Assembly (NCBI GenBank): GCA_003255065.1
Contig: QAOA01008735.1
Coordinates: forward strand, 745,832 to 809,831
Direction of reading: 5' to 3'
Source: Cercis canadensis
Lineage: Eukaryota > Streptophyta > Magnoliopsida > Fabales > Fabaceae
DNA length: 64,000 nucleotides
A program made the position numbers and the translations under genes. The notes under the pieces were generated by a model that did no database searches, was not told the DNA's origin, and saw only the letters and a list, made by a program, of their open reading frames with translations. Positions 8,827 through 21,341 of the stretch are shown here, one piece after another. Each line of letters starts with the position of its first letter. Within the stretch, counting starts at the first letter, position 1.

Positions 8827-11714
8827 CAATAGATTTTGCAGTTTAAATACTATTTCTTTCTCACGGCTTATAATTCCCTGTTGTTTCAACATGCCAAGTA
8901 CAGTGTCAACTTTAAAGATATATAGAGAAAAACACACTTTAGCGTCTGATCTTCATATTCTGTTAATATCCTGATAAAAAGAACCAGCATCTTAGACATG
9001 AAAGCTGTTGGAAAATTAGATAGCATCTATACAGAATCAGATAATGATCAGTAAAAACACAGGTCCATGTAATTCTAACATCCCACTTTCCTTGTTTCTA
9101 TCAAATGATCCTCTGCCATATGGTGGTTTCAACTAACGTTGCATGTAGCAAAAATACCAATTGAAAAGCTCTATGTATTAAAGTGAAATGGCCGTACATG
9201 CGAGAACCTTCATCCCCCCAGCCCCATCCATTTAAGTCAATAAAAGCATAAATGAAAAAGGAAAGGAACAGAAAGAAAGACAGAAGCAGGATTGGAAGGC
9301 GATATGTGAATTGATTAGGCACTCTTCAAATCCAGAAACCACTTCTCCATGATACAGAAAAACTAATGGAGAAAATATGATGATGTTTCCCATTCAAATA
9401 TAATTAATTTAGAATGATGTTGCTATTGCTTTCACTATGATGGATGCAGTGCAATTTCCATGATTACCAGTATCGGATACAGAAATTGACGAGAGAAGTC
9501 AACTTCTAGTAAGTGCCTATATTCGATGAATGGTTCTTCACTGTGTATCTTATTACATATTTAATTCACAGTGCTTTCATTAGTATTGAACATTTGGGTC
9601 TATCTAAGATTTCATACGAGTTTACTCAATTCAGATCTGTAAGATCATTATTTGAAACGATCAGCACCATGTGAACTATTACGTCTCCAACTTGTTTCTC
9701 TTCGGATGTCTATCATAAGATATGACTTTATTGTACTATAGTAATTAATCTACTGCTACCTTTACCAGGCATAGGACTGGCTGTTTCATAGAAATAAACG
9801 AGAAACAACATAACATGCAAGTTTAGGTCTTTCCCAATAACAATTGTGCAACCATAAAACTTTTCTGGTGCTTTTAGCAACAACAAATCTCCAAGGGTTT
9901 AGATGTGAATTTGATCCAGATCAGCTAGCAGAAGAAGAAAAATAACAGACAATCAAATTCTTAAAGATACTAAAGAGCAAGGAAGAGGAAGAGACAAGGT
10001 GCAGTAAAGATCATAAATAAAGAGAGACAATGAAATCACCAAAAGAATGGAATAAAGCATAAAACGTTGATAATTCTAAAATAATTTATTCCCAAGGAAA
10101 AAAACTATCTATATATATATACCATTTTGGCTTTTTTCTATTTTTAGGGAGGCGGCCAGTGGATGAAAGATGAGACTCTCCTTTCCAAACTAGACCAACC
10201 GAACTTGCAGCCTCAACGGCTCACTGTTTCAAAGGCACCTATTTGAATTTGAACAAAAACTTGTACATTTACAAAACAACTAGGGCAGCTTGCTAGACTC
10301 CTTAAATGACGAAGACTTAATTCTTAAATTGAAACACTTTTTTACGAACAATAGCAGCCAAAGAACTTCTACTGTGATAACATCAATCAAGTGTCAACTT
10401 GATACATTACTCATGATGTCTGAGTTGGACTCGAGGTTGGGTGAATCTCGAAAGTCGGATGTGATAGAGTTAATATGCACAAGTGAAAAGAATGGGCCGG
10501 ACTCTTATTTCTGAGCTCCAAAAATTAAGTTAGGTCGGTTTGAACTAAAAATGGGTCATTATTAAGAGACGAGTCAAAAGTCCTGTACCTATAATAAAAG
10601 AGTTATTTATAAAGGTGCTGAGAAAAATTAGAGTGATATGCTGGTAGATTTAGTTTAGGCCTTTAGTGTAATGAGCTTTTGAAATTTAGACTTAAGATGA
10701 GACCTCTACAATTACCAAACCCATCCCCTGTAATGTCAAAAAGATAAAATAGAAAGGTAAAGAAATGTCACTTACTAAATTACATATCATTTTACATTCC
10801 CCACCAAAGAAATGTCACTTGTTTGCCTTCTTTTCATGGTTAGAGAATCATATCTCTCAATACTTGATCAAACTTCATATTGAAACAGAAGACCAGTCCT
10901 CTTAGCACGTTATTGATAATATTTGCACAAGAACTTCAGATAGTCTTTTCCATTAATTATTTGTAGAGACAGAGAGAAATTTATCTTAATAGCTTCCTCA
11001 AGCTGACTAATAGGACTAAATAGAAACCATTTGATGTCTTAATTATATTCTTCAAGTATTTTACCACGTGCTTCTCCTAAGCTGTTATTCCTTATGTATA
11101 ATGCGGCCTTTTCCTATCACTTACTAACATCGTAGGCTATATAGCTTTCCTGATATGTTTGTGCTGTAAACCGAAAGAAAAGAATTCTTTAAAATTAAAA
11201 AAATCATTACTTAAAAATATTTGAAACTTAGAGCATAATATGTATTGTGTAATTTAAAACTTAGAGTATAATATATATTTTACATTAAATTTTATATATA
11301 TCAAATGTTGTTAAAATTCATGAACATTAATTATATTAATGTTATTTGATTAAAAATGTAATTATTTAATACTATATTATCTAATTTTATATATTTCTAC
11401 CAGTATTATTATGTTATAATCTTTTAAAATTGAAAAAAATTATTACTTTAAATTATTTGAAACATTTTTTTTTAATTTTTAATTTTTAATTTTTACGAAA
11501 TTTCTAAAATGTTTCCATTTTCTAGCTAGGGGACTGAAAGATAATCCAAAACAAAATTTTGTTCCTTGCATGAGCTATATTTTAATCGTCTGCATCACAC
11601 GGCAAGAGACAGTAATGCCTCAGAAAGGAAGGGGGAACCGGGAAGAGAGTAAACCAAAAAAAATTATGAAAATTAGTAAACCACACAATAGCAAGGAATT
11701 CTGTTGCTCTAAAA
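8827..11714. other. Gene-free stretch
   Basis: There are 2.9 kb between the PADRE gene and the assembly duplication. A 74-codon frame at 10290-10514 shows no known domain. The interval includes the AT-rich direct repeats at 11184-11463. Nothing else is recognised. Confidence 0.4.
11184..11463 (+). repeat. Pair of about 43-bp AT-rich direct repeats, 236 bp apart
   Basis: Positions 11184-11227 and 11421-11463 share a diverged T-T-T-A-A-A-A-T-T-x-A-A-A-A-A pattern that ends in ATTTGAAAC. A shorter tandem pair around AAACTTAGAGxATAATAT lies at about 11224-11280. The origin is unknown. Confidence 0.4.
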
Positions 11715-12509
11715 TCATAAAACCTGCCCCCCTCCTTAATATCTGATAATAAATATTATAAGAACTAAATTCTACCGAGAGTATAGCCATCACTTTACTC
11801 AAGTTCAAATGTACATTAACAAGAAAAAAATATTTAAAAAAAGGAGGTGGAAAAAAAAGGTGTCAAACCATCTGCCAACCTCCCCCTTCCCACCACCACC
11901 AAAACAGTTAAAGGATAAACAATAAAAGAAAAACCTGAGCAGTTATTTCTGTATATAATAGAATATAAGCTGAGACAAGGAACCACTATCTTAGTTTACC
12001 AGTTACCATTGTTGATATGGGGTCCATTTAGGTCCATGTATTCCCAAGTAACTTGTCTTTCTGGAAAACTTACATGTAATAACCATACCATGTCATACTT
12101 TAACAGCACCANTCATAAAACCTGCCCCCCTCCTTAGTATCTGATAATAAATATTATAAGAACTAAATTCTACCGAGAGTATAGCCATCACTTTACTCAA
12201 GTTCAAATGTACATTAACAAGAAAAAAATATTTAAAAAAAGGAGGTGGAAAAAAAAGGTGTCAAACTATCTGCCAACCTCCCCCTTCCCACCACCACCAA
12301 AACAGTTAAAGGATAAACAATAAAAGAAAAACCTGAGCAGTTATTTATGTATATAATAGAATATAAGCTGAGACAAGGAACCACTATCTTAGTTTACCAG
12401 TTACCATTGTTGATATGGGGTCCATTTAGGTCCATGTATTCCCAAGTAACTTGTCTTTCTGGAAAACTTACATGTAATAACCATACCATGTCATACTTTA
12501 ACAGCACCA
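11715..12509. repeat. 397-bp direct duplication flanking N at 12112 (unmerged contig ends)
   Basis: Positions 11715-12111 and 12113-12509 have the same length (397) and differ at three bases that I can see. They are separated only by the N. This is what is expected when the two ends of adjoining contigs cover the same locus from two haplotypes and were not merged. A real tandem duplication is less likely because of the N placed exactly between the units. Confidence 0.85.
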
Positions 12510-12719
12510 GACTCAATCATACATAAATTGGCAGAATCCTCGATATGAGGACTGTAAAATTTCTAATTTTACTATTATTTACATTAAGACAAGCATCAAT
12601 ATTAAGCAAATCAGAACTTCTATTGTAGTCTGATTCATATGATATTTAACGTCAACTTTTACTAATTACAATAGAAAGGACAAAAATTCAAGTGTATCCT
12701 AAGATTCTACATTGGCTAA

Positions 12720-15700
12720 TTAATAATGTCCCTGCTCATTTTTCCATTCTACCTCCAGAGCAATCTCATTACGGCGTTGAAATGGAAGAGTAAATGGCGG
12801 ATTATACTGCAACCACAAGGAAGAGTAATTGACATTTCAAGAAGAAAGAGTGCCAATATGTAAGTCATTTAGAGACCTTTTATGTTTTAACTTTAAGATT
12901 GTCTTAAAGATCTTACCTGTGCAACTTCTACTGAAGTGCCCTCTTTAACTCGAAACTGTCTATCCCTTTTCAAAGCTTCTCGTAACTTCAGTTCCCGTTG
13001 CTTAACTTCTTCGTCATTGACAAAACCTGATTCAGAATAAAGGAAATAAAAAGGTTATATATATAATGTTATACAATTATGTAACAGGAGGCCAGTTTAC
13101 TCATTTCTAACTTTATGGTTGTTAGCATTAGTAAGGGTAGTTTTGTCTTCTTGTTATTACAGTCAAAACCCTGCATATATGTCCATATATAAATACATGT
13201 TTAACCTGTGATTTGTGTTACGGCTTACTGAAATTCTCTCTCTCTCTCCCTCTTTCTACAATGGTAAGTCAGCCAAAAGTAGTTTAACATTATTGTGTTG
13301 AAATGAATAAAGCATACATCCAGATGAACATATGTATATAATAATTAATACAATAGAATCAGGTGGTTGTGATAAACCAAATTGTAGATTATTTGTACTT
13401 CCAGCAGTTGAATACTCACAGCAGCAATCCCTTTTTCTATCTAAAGTTCAAATAACTGACAATTAGAAGAAAAAATTAAACCCGTATATAAATTATTTGT
13501 AAAAGCATTAAGGCAAGAGCAAACCGGAAAAGGCAACTACAGCAACTATTTTTCTTGGGACTTCCTTGATCCTCACAGATGAATCTTTAGGCAAAGGCAA
13601 GTTGGCACCATACTTCGACGGCATGACAAAAGACATTTTCCACTTGTCTTGATCTTCCACCTAACATAAAATCATTACAGAATTAGATCATCGTAAAATA
13701 AAAAATATTCAAGAAACAGCTCTGAAGTAAAGAGAAACTAGTACACTAGATATATCATGGCATCAAAAGCCAAAGGAAAAGGTGATGAAGCAAAATTATC
13801 CCACGACAAAAGGGAAGATAGTAAAGTTATAATGACGTGTAATTAGGATAGTTATAGCTGATTCCTCACTAAGGAACTAGACCAACTTATCCAAAATGCC
13901 TCATCATTTTTGACATTTAGAACTTTAATCTCATTCATCATTAAGCCAATATGTGAAAGACCCTAAGAATTCAAAGGAAATTTCACGTGTTAGCTATGTT
14001 TTTTGATGAAGTCATATATAATGTCAGACTGACAAGAACATGCCAGGAGACCACTTCTTATAAGATCTGTTTCTGGAGATTCCATCAGCAAGATGAATAA
14101 CATGACTATAAACATTTTAGAAAGTCGAAGGTAAGTTCTTGAAATTGTAACATACGGTAGGTCAAAACTCATATTATGGGAATAAACTGGGTGCAATTAT
14201 TTATTCCACTACCAGCCATAATTGAAAGAAATTTTGCTGAGTTTAATGCCACATAAGACAAAGAAATAATTTGGTCATATGTATCCACTGCTCTTACTTT
14301 ATTTTATTTTTTGGTTGCATCTGCTAGTTTTTAGGTTGTTAAGTTTACAGGGTTTGTTAGCTTTGGCGGTTTAGCTAATAGCTAGTGTTGCTTTGATGTC
14401 AGTCAAGCAACATGTTTCTATGGTTATTTGTCAAAATGAGCAACAAATTAATTAATCAGAATAATTATAACAGCTACACTAGTACTGAATATCAAATAGG
14501 AGATATTTCATAAATTCCATAAAAAACAATCATACCATTGTTGTTAACACAGGAGTTGTCATATCCATTTTAACCCCCTCAGATTGATCTTTACGTGTAA
14601 AAACAGGTGTAGTCATCTCCATTCTGTCCTTCGTTGTATTCTGCTATCAGAATTACAGCAAGAATCTATTACTAACTCAAAACAGAAGGGGGCAAAAAGA
14701 AAGAGCAGTAACGACCAAAAGCAACCTAGTCAATGTTGAAATGGATTAATATAGTTCAGTTGTGAATTAAAACTACCTTACCGAAAAGGTACTCAGCTAG
14801 GACATTAAAGGACTGAGAAGCACCATTGAAGTCAAAGCCACTGTTCCCAGGCATTGTAGTCTCTGCCACAAAGTAAGGCTGTATTGATAGTCAGATCAAG
14901 GTGCGACATGCCCAAGACAAGATGGTTCACCAGAATGACAAATTCTCTAATGGCATGGCGTAATAGGCAATCAGTAAGTGCTAAGTAGTTAGCATTCCAT
15001 AGAAGCGTGATGGATACCACTTGTAAGCTAAAAACAGTGGCATATAGGAAATTTGTAACAGCATATTAACTGTACATATTAGCCCCACACACCCATGCCA
15101 CCCGAAATCTTCACTAAGTTTCTTAAATGAAATAATTTAGATAAACTAAGATAGGAAATCCAGTCAAATATATAACTTATGTATCCAGTACCCGCCATCA
15201 TATATAATGCAGCACTATAAGAAATGTGGGAGCAAACATGAAGAAATCACAATATTTCCAAAAAGTGGAGTGCACTAATGACAAATTTAAGAGGCAGAGG
15301 AAAGTCAGTGAAATATATACCTCAATTTCCCTGATCTCATACACCTCCCTTCTACTCAGAACTTTAAAGTTCACGGTCTCAAGGTCAGGAACTACAAAGA
15401 AGCGCCATATAAAAGAATAAGGGACAATCAGAAAATAGAAAAATGCATATTTGACTATGAAAATCAATCAAACAGAAAAACTACCTGCCATCAAAGCCTC
15501 CTCAAGAGTCCGACTCTCAAATCTTTTCGGAATTATGTATTTAACTGTCTCAGTAGCCGCATCCACTAGAACTGTGACAAATAATAATCCAGAAAATTAA
15601 TTAAACAAATTGGGAAGATGGCAGAGAGAAGAAAATGGAAGCTCATGAGAAAAAATATGAAGATTTTGACATTTACGTCGCTGATACAGAGAGCTGGCTT

Positions 15701-15896
15701 GAGAAGCAAGAGCGAAAACCAGTGACACTCGGGTTTCGAACGCAGTCATAGCTCTGGGCCGGGTTGGAGCTGTGCTTATTCTATTGCTGGATGTAGAGTT
15801 GGTGATAATCGACGAGAATTTGTTAGGGTTTCTAGGAAGCGAGACAAGGATTCTCGATTGGGATTCGGTCAGCAACGAATGATTGCAAAGAAGCAT
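12720..15896 (-). CDS. SOUL haem-binding family protein, plastid type
   Basis: Eight exons (minus): 15677-15896, 15485-15571, 15321-15391, 14777-14878, 14536-14640, 13525-13660, 12917-13026 and 12720-12806, giving 305 residues. The order matches Arabidopsis At3g10130, as I recall it: [57 protein letters not shown], two copies of M(E/D)[18 protein letters not shown] and YNPPFTLPF near the end. The N-terminus is rich in Ser, Thr, Arg and Asn and poor in acids, like a chloroplast transit peptide. The first in-frame ATG is at 15894-15896, preceded upstream by an in-frame stop, which settles the start. SOUL proteins bind haem or tetrapyrroles; plastid members associate with plastoglobules or the stroma. 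The gene lies in tandem with HISN3, about 490 bases from its stop. Confidence 0.9.
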
Positions 15897-16387
15897 GTTT
15901 CTTGGGACTTTAATTACGAGCTTCGGCTTGGGCAATGAGTGGTTGTTTCAGAGTTCACCTTACAGGGTACTGCACAAGTCGTGTAAATTGGTCTATTCCA
16001 GTGGTCGTTATGATTTTTCCCGATACATCTAAATTACGAACAACACCCGCTATTCTAGATATTTTGCAAGAGTGACCCACAGCTTTTTGTTTGATGTGTT
16101 CATTCTTTCTTTTCTTTATCACACCACAAAGTAATTGCCAAATCCTTGTTATCACCTGATAGATTTTCTAGAACTTTGATTCTCATATCTTATCCTCCAA
16201 ATCAAAAATAAATAGAAACCTGGGTCACCTCGGAAAAAAGGTAATGGTTGATGCAGATGCTGAAAAATAATACTGAAATGTATTATTAGTTTTCAGATTC
16301 ATTGAAGATCAATTAAAAACAATTATCACTGTATACATTGCCAAACATTTGAGAATCAATTTAACAAAGACGCCCCAACCATACTAA
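15897..16387. promoter_or_regulatory. Spacer between HISN3 3' end and SOUL start
   Basis: This 491-base interval holds the 3' flank of HISN3 and the promoter and 5' leader of the SOUL gene, both on minus. No coding exon is recognised; the open frame 15955-16155 lacks family features. Confidence 0.35.
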
Positions 16388-19300
16388 TTAAACCATTGAG
16401 GCCTGTTGCTGAGCATGCCATGCAACGACCTCTTTATATGCCATGTTCCCCCCAAAAATATCCAATGCACTGCCCACAGTAACATCCACACGTTCCATTC
16501 CAGCCACTTTTATCCTCTCTAAATCAGCCATCACGGTCACGCCCCCAGCATAAGTAACAGGAATCTGGCAAAACCAAAAAGTATCAATGATAAGCATATT
16601 TAATGTGGTTTTTCATGGAGAAACAAGATAGAAAATTGATATAACACCAAAAATTAAATTTCGCACTCTAGAAGCATTCCAGAGCATAGTGAATTAGTTG
16701 TCTCATATTTACCACTCCCTGACAGAAGTGCACATAAAGATCATTTAACTGAGATTCCTTCAGCAGGTTATCCGAGTAGATCATCAAAATATATACAATA
16801 TCTACACGGATATACCTCCAGTGGTTATAATCTGAACATTAAAGTCCATTAGATATATAGAACACCAGGATAAGATTTTTCTGGAATCCTTCAATTATTA
16901 CACGATCCAGGCCATTTGACCTCATTGATGCAGCATGATTTGAAAGTTAATAGATGAAAATAAAATCAAGGCAGTTGAAAACTGTTACCAACCGGTGAAT
17001 GCTTGCCGAGCAAAGCCACAAGCTCTTCATCAATTCCCAACCTGAGACCAGCAATCAATTAATATCAAATGCATCTCGATGTGATACGGAATGTCACTCT
17101 CCTAGTAATTCTCACTACAATATCTTTGTCCATAGATGTAGTTGCTTGAAGACATTAACAATTGTTACTTACTTTTTTCCTTCAACATCAACACCATGAA
17201 CAAGAAACTCATCAGCAAAGTTGGCAAGAAATTGCAACACCTTGTCATCAAGAATCACATCACTGAACTTCTGCCATCTATCAGTAACAATTGCATATTT
17301 GCCTTCCTGAACATCAGAAAAGCCGTGAATACACAATCTGGGGAAAAAATCATATAATGTTTCAATTCTTAATACGTGCATGCACAACTATCACCTAATT
17401 ATTGATTACTTCTCACTCAGATTAAATGGGTTTGCTCTTGAGCATTTACAACCTTTAACAGAGTATTAAAATGAAAAATACATAATCACTAGAAGAACAC
17501 TTGATTAAAACCCATATTACTATTGTTTTGTTGCATGTTTATGCCTAATATTTCTCCCAGCATAACATTTTCCAGGGCATATTTTACTTTGGAATGAGAA
17601 AAGACCCATTTATACCTTCTTTCTGCAGCTGAGATCCAACACAAGCCTCTGTTTTCCAACAATTTGAACAAGATCTTTTAGCCTTCCAAGATCCATTTGT
17701 CCATTGTTGAATACATACTGCAAAGAAAGAAACCAATTAATACTATATGTCTAGATATTTTTCTGTTAAGGACCATGCATCACTGGTAGTAATTCTTAAA
17801 TAATAAAATAGTGGTGTGAGGTAATACAAATCCAGATAGGAGATCCATGTGTATGCTTGTTATAATGCAATTGCATTTTCTCCATCGAATGATACATAGT
17901 GCATCAATTTTTTATTAACATTAAACAATTACTTTTATAAGTACTTCTTTATGGTTGATAATCAAGACATGTTTTCTCAATGTATAAATGCAGTGGGAAA
18001 CAAAAAAGTTGAACAACCAAAGTGAAGGAAGAAAACAAGAATTACATACAGATGTGACAATAACATGGCTTGCTCCTTCCTCTATGTAACTTAAACAATT
18101 GTCAGAATTTATTCCACCTCCAACGTGCAGACCGCCTAAATTTTCAGTCCTCCACAGTAAGTTCAGCAGAGGAAAAATCTGTAAGTTTTAAACATTTCAT
18201 CAACCATAAAGAACAAAGGTGATGCAGAGTAACATGAAGGCCCCAATCCACATAGTCAATTTGTTATTGAGCCATTTCCCAATGCTATGGGGATAAGCAC
18301 TACCGTGAAATCAGTACATACAATTTTAAGGCTAACTGAAGAACAAAGTCACGTGTCAGTTAAAACAAACAAGCAGAAAATGGTCATCCAAGAGACAGTT
18401 TATGCACAGATTACTAACCATGCAACTAGGAGTCGGCATACACGCTATGTCCTCTATACTGACCTAGTTCAGAAGCTTTGTTACTTTTTCAATTTATCAT
18501 TTTGGTAAGTAAGGTGGCAGAGACCAGCAAAGAAGGGCGTTTCTCTGAATCTTGTTTCTTACTAAACTATAACTCAAAATGCCCCAAACCCCATGAAGAA
18601 GAATGGATGAAGGGCATGCAATTGCATGCTCGATTAATTAAAATCAAGATAACGACCTATGTCAACTCTACTTTGTATCACTCTCTACAACTACTTACTT
18701 GAAGCATTACACATAAAACACCACTAATCAGCATTAACATTGAGAGAAAGCCAACAAATTAAGGAGCATAGTACCAGGATAAGCATGCAATGCTTCAAGG
18801 GCAGCAGCTTTGCTCAAAGGATCAGCTCCGAGCATAATTACATGACCACCAGTAAGTCCATCTTCTTTGTAAAGATTGGCGTACTCGGCTGCTGACTTAT
18901 CAGATTCAAAATTAGTCACAGGATTTGTCCCATCCTCCTTTAAATCTTGAAGAGTCGACCCAACAATTTGTTTAACTTTCCCCTGCAGTAAACGTGAAAA
19001 TCAGATGAGTCTCTGCAGAAAGAACAATCACATAAAAATAGTCTTTTTTTCTTGTTTCCTTCATGTAATAAAAAATCAAGTAATACAAACCAGAGCAAAA
19101 GTCATTGAAGTTTCAAAAAAAAAAAAATTCAGAAATAATGGTTATTTTTTAGAGAGTAGAACAAAAACTTGACAAGCTAAAAAGCTGGCAAACCTTGTGT
19201 ATATCGATGCAAGGGCGGAATCGAACAGCGCATTGAATGGAAGGTGGAGAATTTCCTAGTAAGCAGAAAAATTAGAAAATAAGGGGAGAATACAAGGAGT

Positions 19301-19466
19301 AATACTGCGAATGCTAAACATAAGCGGAAGCAAACTCACTCGAGGTGGAGAAAGCCCTGATTATGAAAAAACCACGCTTTTTGAGGCCATAGACTGGAGA
19401 GTTTATGAGCCCCGGAAGCGAATGAGTATTGGAGATTGAAGTTGCAGAGAGACTGCGCATTCTCAT
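16388..19466 (-). CDS. HISN3: BBMII isomerase, histidine biosynthesis, chloroplast
   Basis: Eight exons (minus): 19340-19466, 19194-19255, 18775-18982, 18050-18135, 17616-17717, 17173-17306, 16993-17041 and 16388-16564, giving 314 residues with frame kept throughout. It is 5'-ProFAR isomerase (HisA type), which opens the ribose ring by Amadori rearrangement in step four of histidine synthesis. Diagnostic stretches are [19 protein letters not shown] (catalytic Asp in CIDIH), [21 protein letters not shown] (phosphate-binding glycines), [32 protein letters not shown] and [13 protein letters not shown] near the second phosphate site. About 50 N-terminal residues rich in Ser and Thr act as a plastid transit peptide. 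ATGs at 19466 and 19460 are both in frame; I use the first. It is divergent from a PPR gene, as its Arabidopsis orthologue At2g36230 is next to At2g36240. Confidence 0.95.
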
Positions 19467-19859
19467 TCTTCGCAGCTGGGGTGTAAACGTTAGGGCTCGT
19501 ATGTACCTGTTTGGCTGTGGTGTCGCACAATTTAAAAACCGCTTTTTAGTGGATAAAAGTGCTTTTTGACACTTCCTAATGATTTTTAGTCTGTAATCGA
19601 GAATTCGAAATTTCTTTTATCTGATAGTAAAATGGATTTTTTTAGTTGCGAATGAGAAGCAAATATTTAAAACGTTTAGTTAAATCAATTTCTTTTTTAT
19701 AATAAATCACAAATCATTCTTAGAAAATACATTTTCGCAATGGAAGCATTTTAGAGTGAGGCCAAACAGGCACGAAAGTTTGTATTGCTTAGATATTGAG
19801 ATGGTTTCGCAGTAGAGGGGGAGAAGAGGTGCACAAAATCTGCTCTTTGATCACTGAAT
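19467..19859. promoter_or_regulatory. Bidirectional promoter region, HISN3 / PPR
   Basis: Only 393 bases separate the two start codons, which face away from each other, so both core promoters and both leaders must share this interval. It is AT-rich in the middle (19600-19740). No canonical TATA box stands out in a convincing position for either gene. Confidence 0.5.
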
Positions 19860-21341
19860 ATGGCGGTGAAGAGGTTCCTAAAGCCCATTGCAAAACCACC
19901 ACCACCACCATCTTCGCCTCTTCTCTCTCCGATCCCCAATCCTCCTCTCCCTGCCCCACCACATAGGTCTCTGGCCCCACTTCCTACTCTCACTATCTCT
20001 CCCAACCCCCACTATCAGCACCTCCTTGGCTTCGTGAAGACCCATCTTGCCCCTCCTTTCACACCCGATAATCTTCTTCACTTCCTCAAATCCAAGCTCC
20101 ACCACCATCCCAACTTCACTCACTATGACTTTCACATCTTCAATTGGGCCTCCACTATTGACTCCTACCGCCACAATCACTCTACTTTCGAATGGATGGC
20201 TCGTACTCTTGCTATCGCCAATCGTTTGGTCGAACTCCGGGCTCTTCTCCAATTCATGGTATCGAATCCTTGCCCCTGCTCCGATGGTATTTTCTCTTGC
20301 CCTCGAACTGAACCTATATTCCAGTTTGTGATTAATGCTTACTGTAAACCTGGGAAATTGGATGACGCTGTGTTTGCATTTGATTGTATGCGGAGATTGA
20401 TTGATGGGAAGCCTAATGTGGTGATTTACAATATATTGATTCATGGGTTTGTGAAATGTGGAAGGCATGATAAAGCACTGGAATTTTATGATAAGATGAT
20501 TGAAGATAGGGTCAAGCCGGATGTGTTTACGTTTAATATTTTGATCAGTAGTCATTGTCGAAATTCACAGTTTGGATTGGCTTTGGAGTTGTTTAAGGAG
20601 ATGAGGAAAAAGGGGTGCAATCCAAATGTTGTTACTTTTAATACTTTGATTAAAGGGCTCTTTAGGAAGCGGAAGATTGAAGAAGGGATTGGAATGGCCT
20701 ACGAGATGATTGAACTGGGGTGTCAGCTCTCAATTGTGACTTGTGAGATTTTGGTGGATGGACTTTGTAAGGGAGGTCAGATTTCACGGGCATGTGAACT
20801 ATTAGTAGATTTTTCCAGAAAGGGAGTTTTGCCCAACGGGTATGATTATTTTGTTTTGATGGAATTTCTATGTAGGCAAGGGAATGCTCTTGGAGCGTTG
20901 GAGCTCATCTATGAGCTATGGAACAAAGGAAATATTCCGAGCTTGATTGCTTGTACTGTACTGATTGATGGTTTAAGAAGATTTGGGAAGATTGAAGAAA
21001 CATTCAGATTGTTGGAAAAGATGCTTAAAGAGGGTATGGTTGTGGATACTGTGACTTTTAATTGTGTCCTTCAAGACCTTTGCAATGTGGAAAGAACAGC
21101 CGAAGCGAATAAATTGAAAGTATTGGCTTCGAGCAAGGGTCTGAAACCAGATGGCATGACCTATAGAATTTTGGTTTCTGGGTATACAAGAGAAGGCAAT
21201 TCAAAGGAGGGGGAGTTAGTGGTAGATGAAATGTTGGATAAGGGATTCATACCGGATCTTGCTACGTATAATAAATTAATCAATGGCTTCTCTAATTGCC
21301 GAAGTTCCACATTCCAGCAAGTTAACAAAATTGACTGCTGA
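19860..21341 (+). CDS. P-class pentatricopeptide repeat protein (At2g36240-like)
   Basis: Single exon, 493 residues. The N-terminus is Pro-, Ser- and Leu-rich with basic residues, suggesting organelle targeting. About ten PPR motifs run from roughly residue 154 to the end, each of 34-36 residues with the pattern VxxYNxLIxGxCKxGxxxxAxxLxxxMxxxGxxPD; clear units start near IYNILIHGFVKCGRHDKA, FNILISSHCRNSQF, FNTLIKGLFRKRKI and TYRILVSGYTREGN. There is no E, E+ or DYW extension, so it belongs to the P class, which binds organelle RNA for stability, splicing or translation. Its target is unknown. The orthology guess rests on its position divergent from HISN3 as well as on its intronless form. The 225-codon frame on the opposite strand (19878-20555) is a shadow of the GC-rich 5' end. 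Confidence 0.88.
   Translation: MAVKRFLKPIAKPPPPPSSPLLSPIPNPPLPAPPHRSLAPLPTLTISPNPHYQHLLGFVKTHLAPPFTPDNLLHFLKSKLHHHPNFTHYDFHIFNWASTIDSYRHNHSTFEWMARTLAIANRLVELRALLQFMVSNPCPCSDGIFSCPRTEPIFQFVINAYCKPGKLDDAVFAFDCMRRLIDGKPNVVIYNILIHGFVKCGRHDKALEFYDKMIEDRVKPDVFTFNILISSHCRNSQFGLALELFKEMRKKGCNPNVVTFNTLIKGLFRKRKIEEGIGMAYEMIELGCQLSIVTCEILVDGLCKGGQISRACELLVDFSRKGVLPNGYDYFVLMEFLCRQGNALGALELIYELWNKGNIPSLIACTVLIDGLRRFGKIEETFRLLEKMLKEGMVVDTVTFNCVLQDLCNVERTAEANKLKVLASSKGLKPDGMTYRILVSGYTREGNSKEGELVVDEMLDKGFIPDLATYNKLINGFSNCRSSTFQQVNKIDC

Noticed and set aside
10290-10514. 74-codon open frame in gene-free DNA
   Set aside because: No recognisable family, no splice partners and composition like its surroundings.
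19878-20555. 225-codon open frame on minus, antisense to the PPR gene
   Set aside because: It mirrors the GC-rich, stop-poor start of a clear PPR coding sequence and shows no domain.
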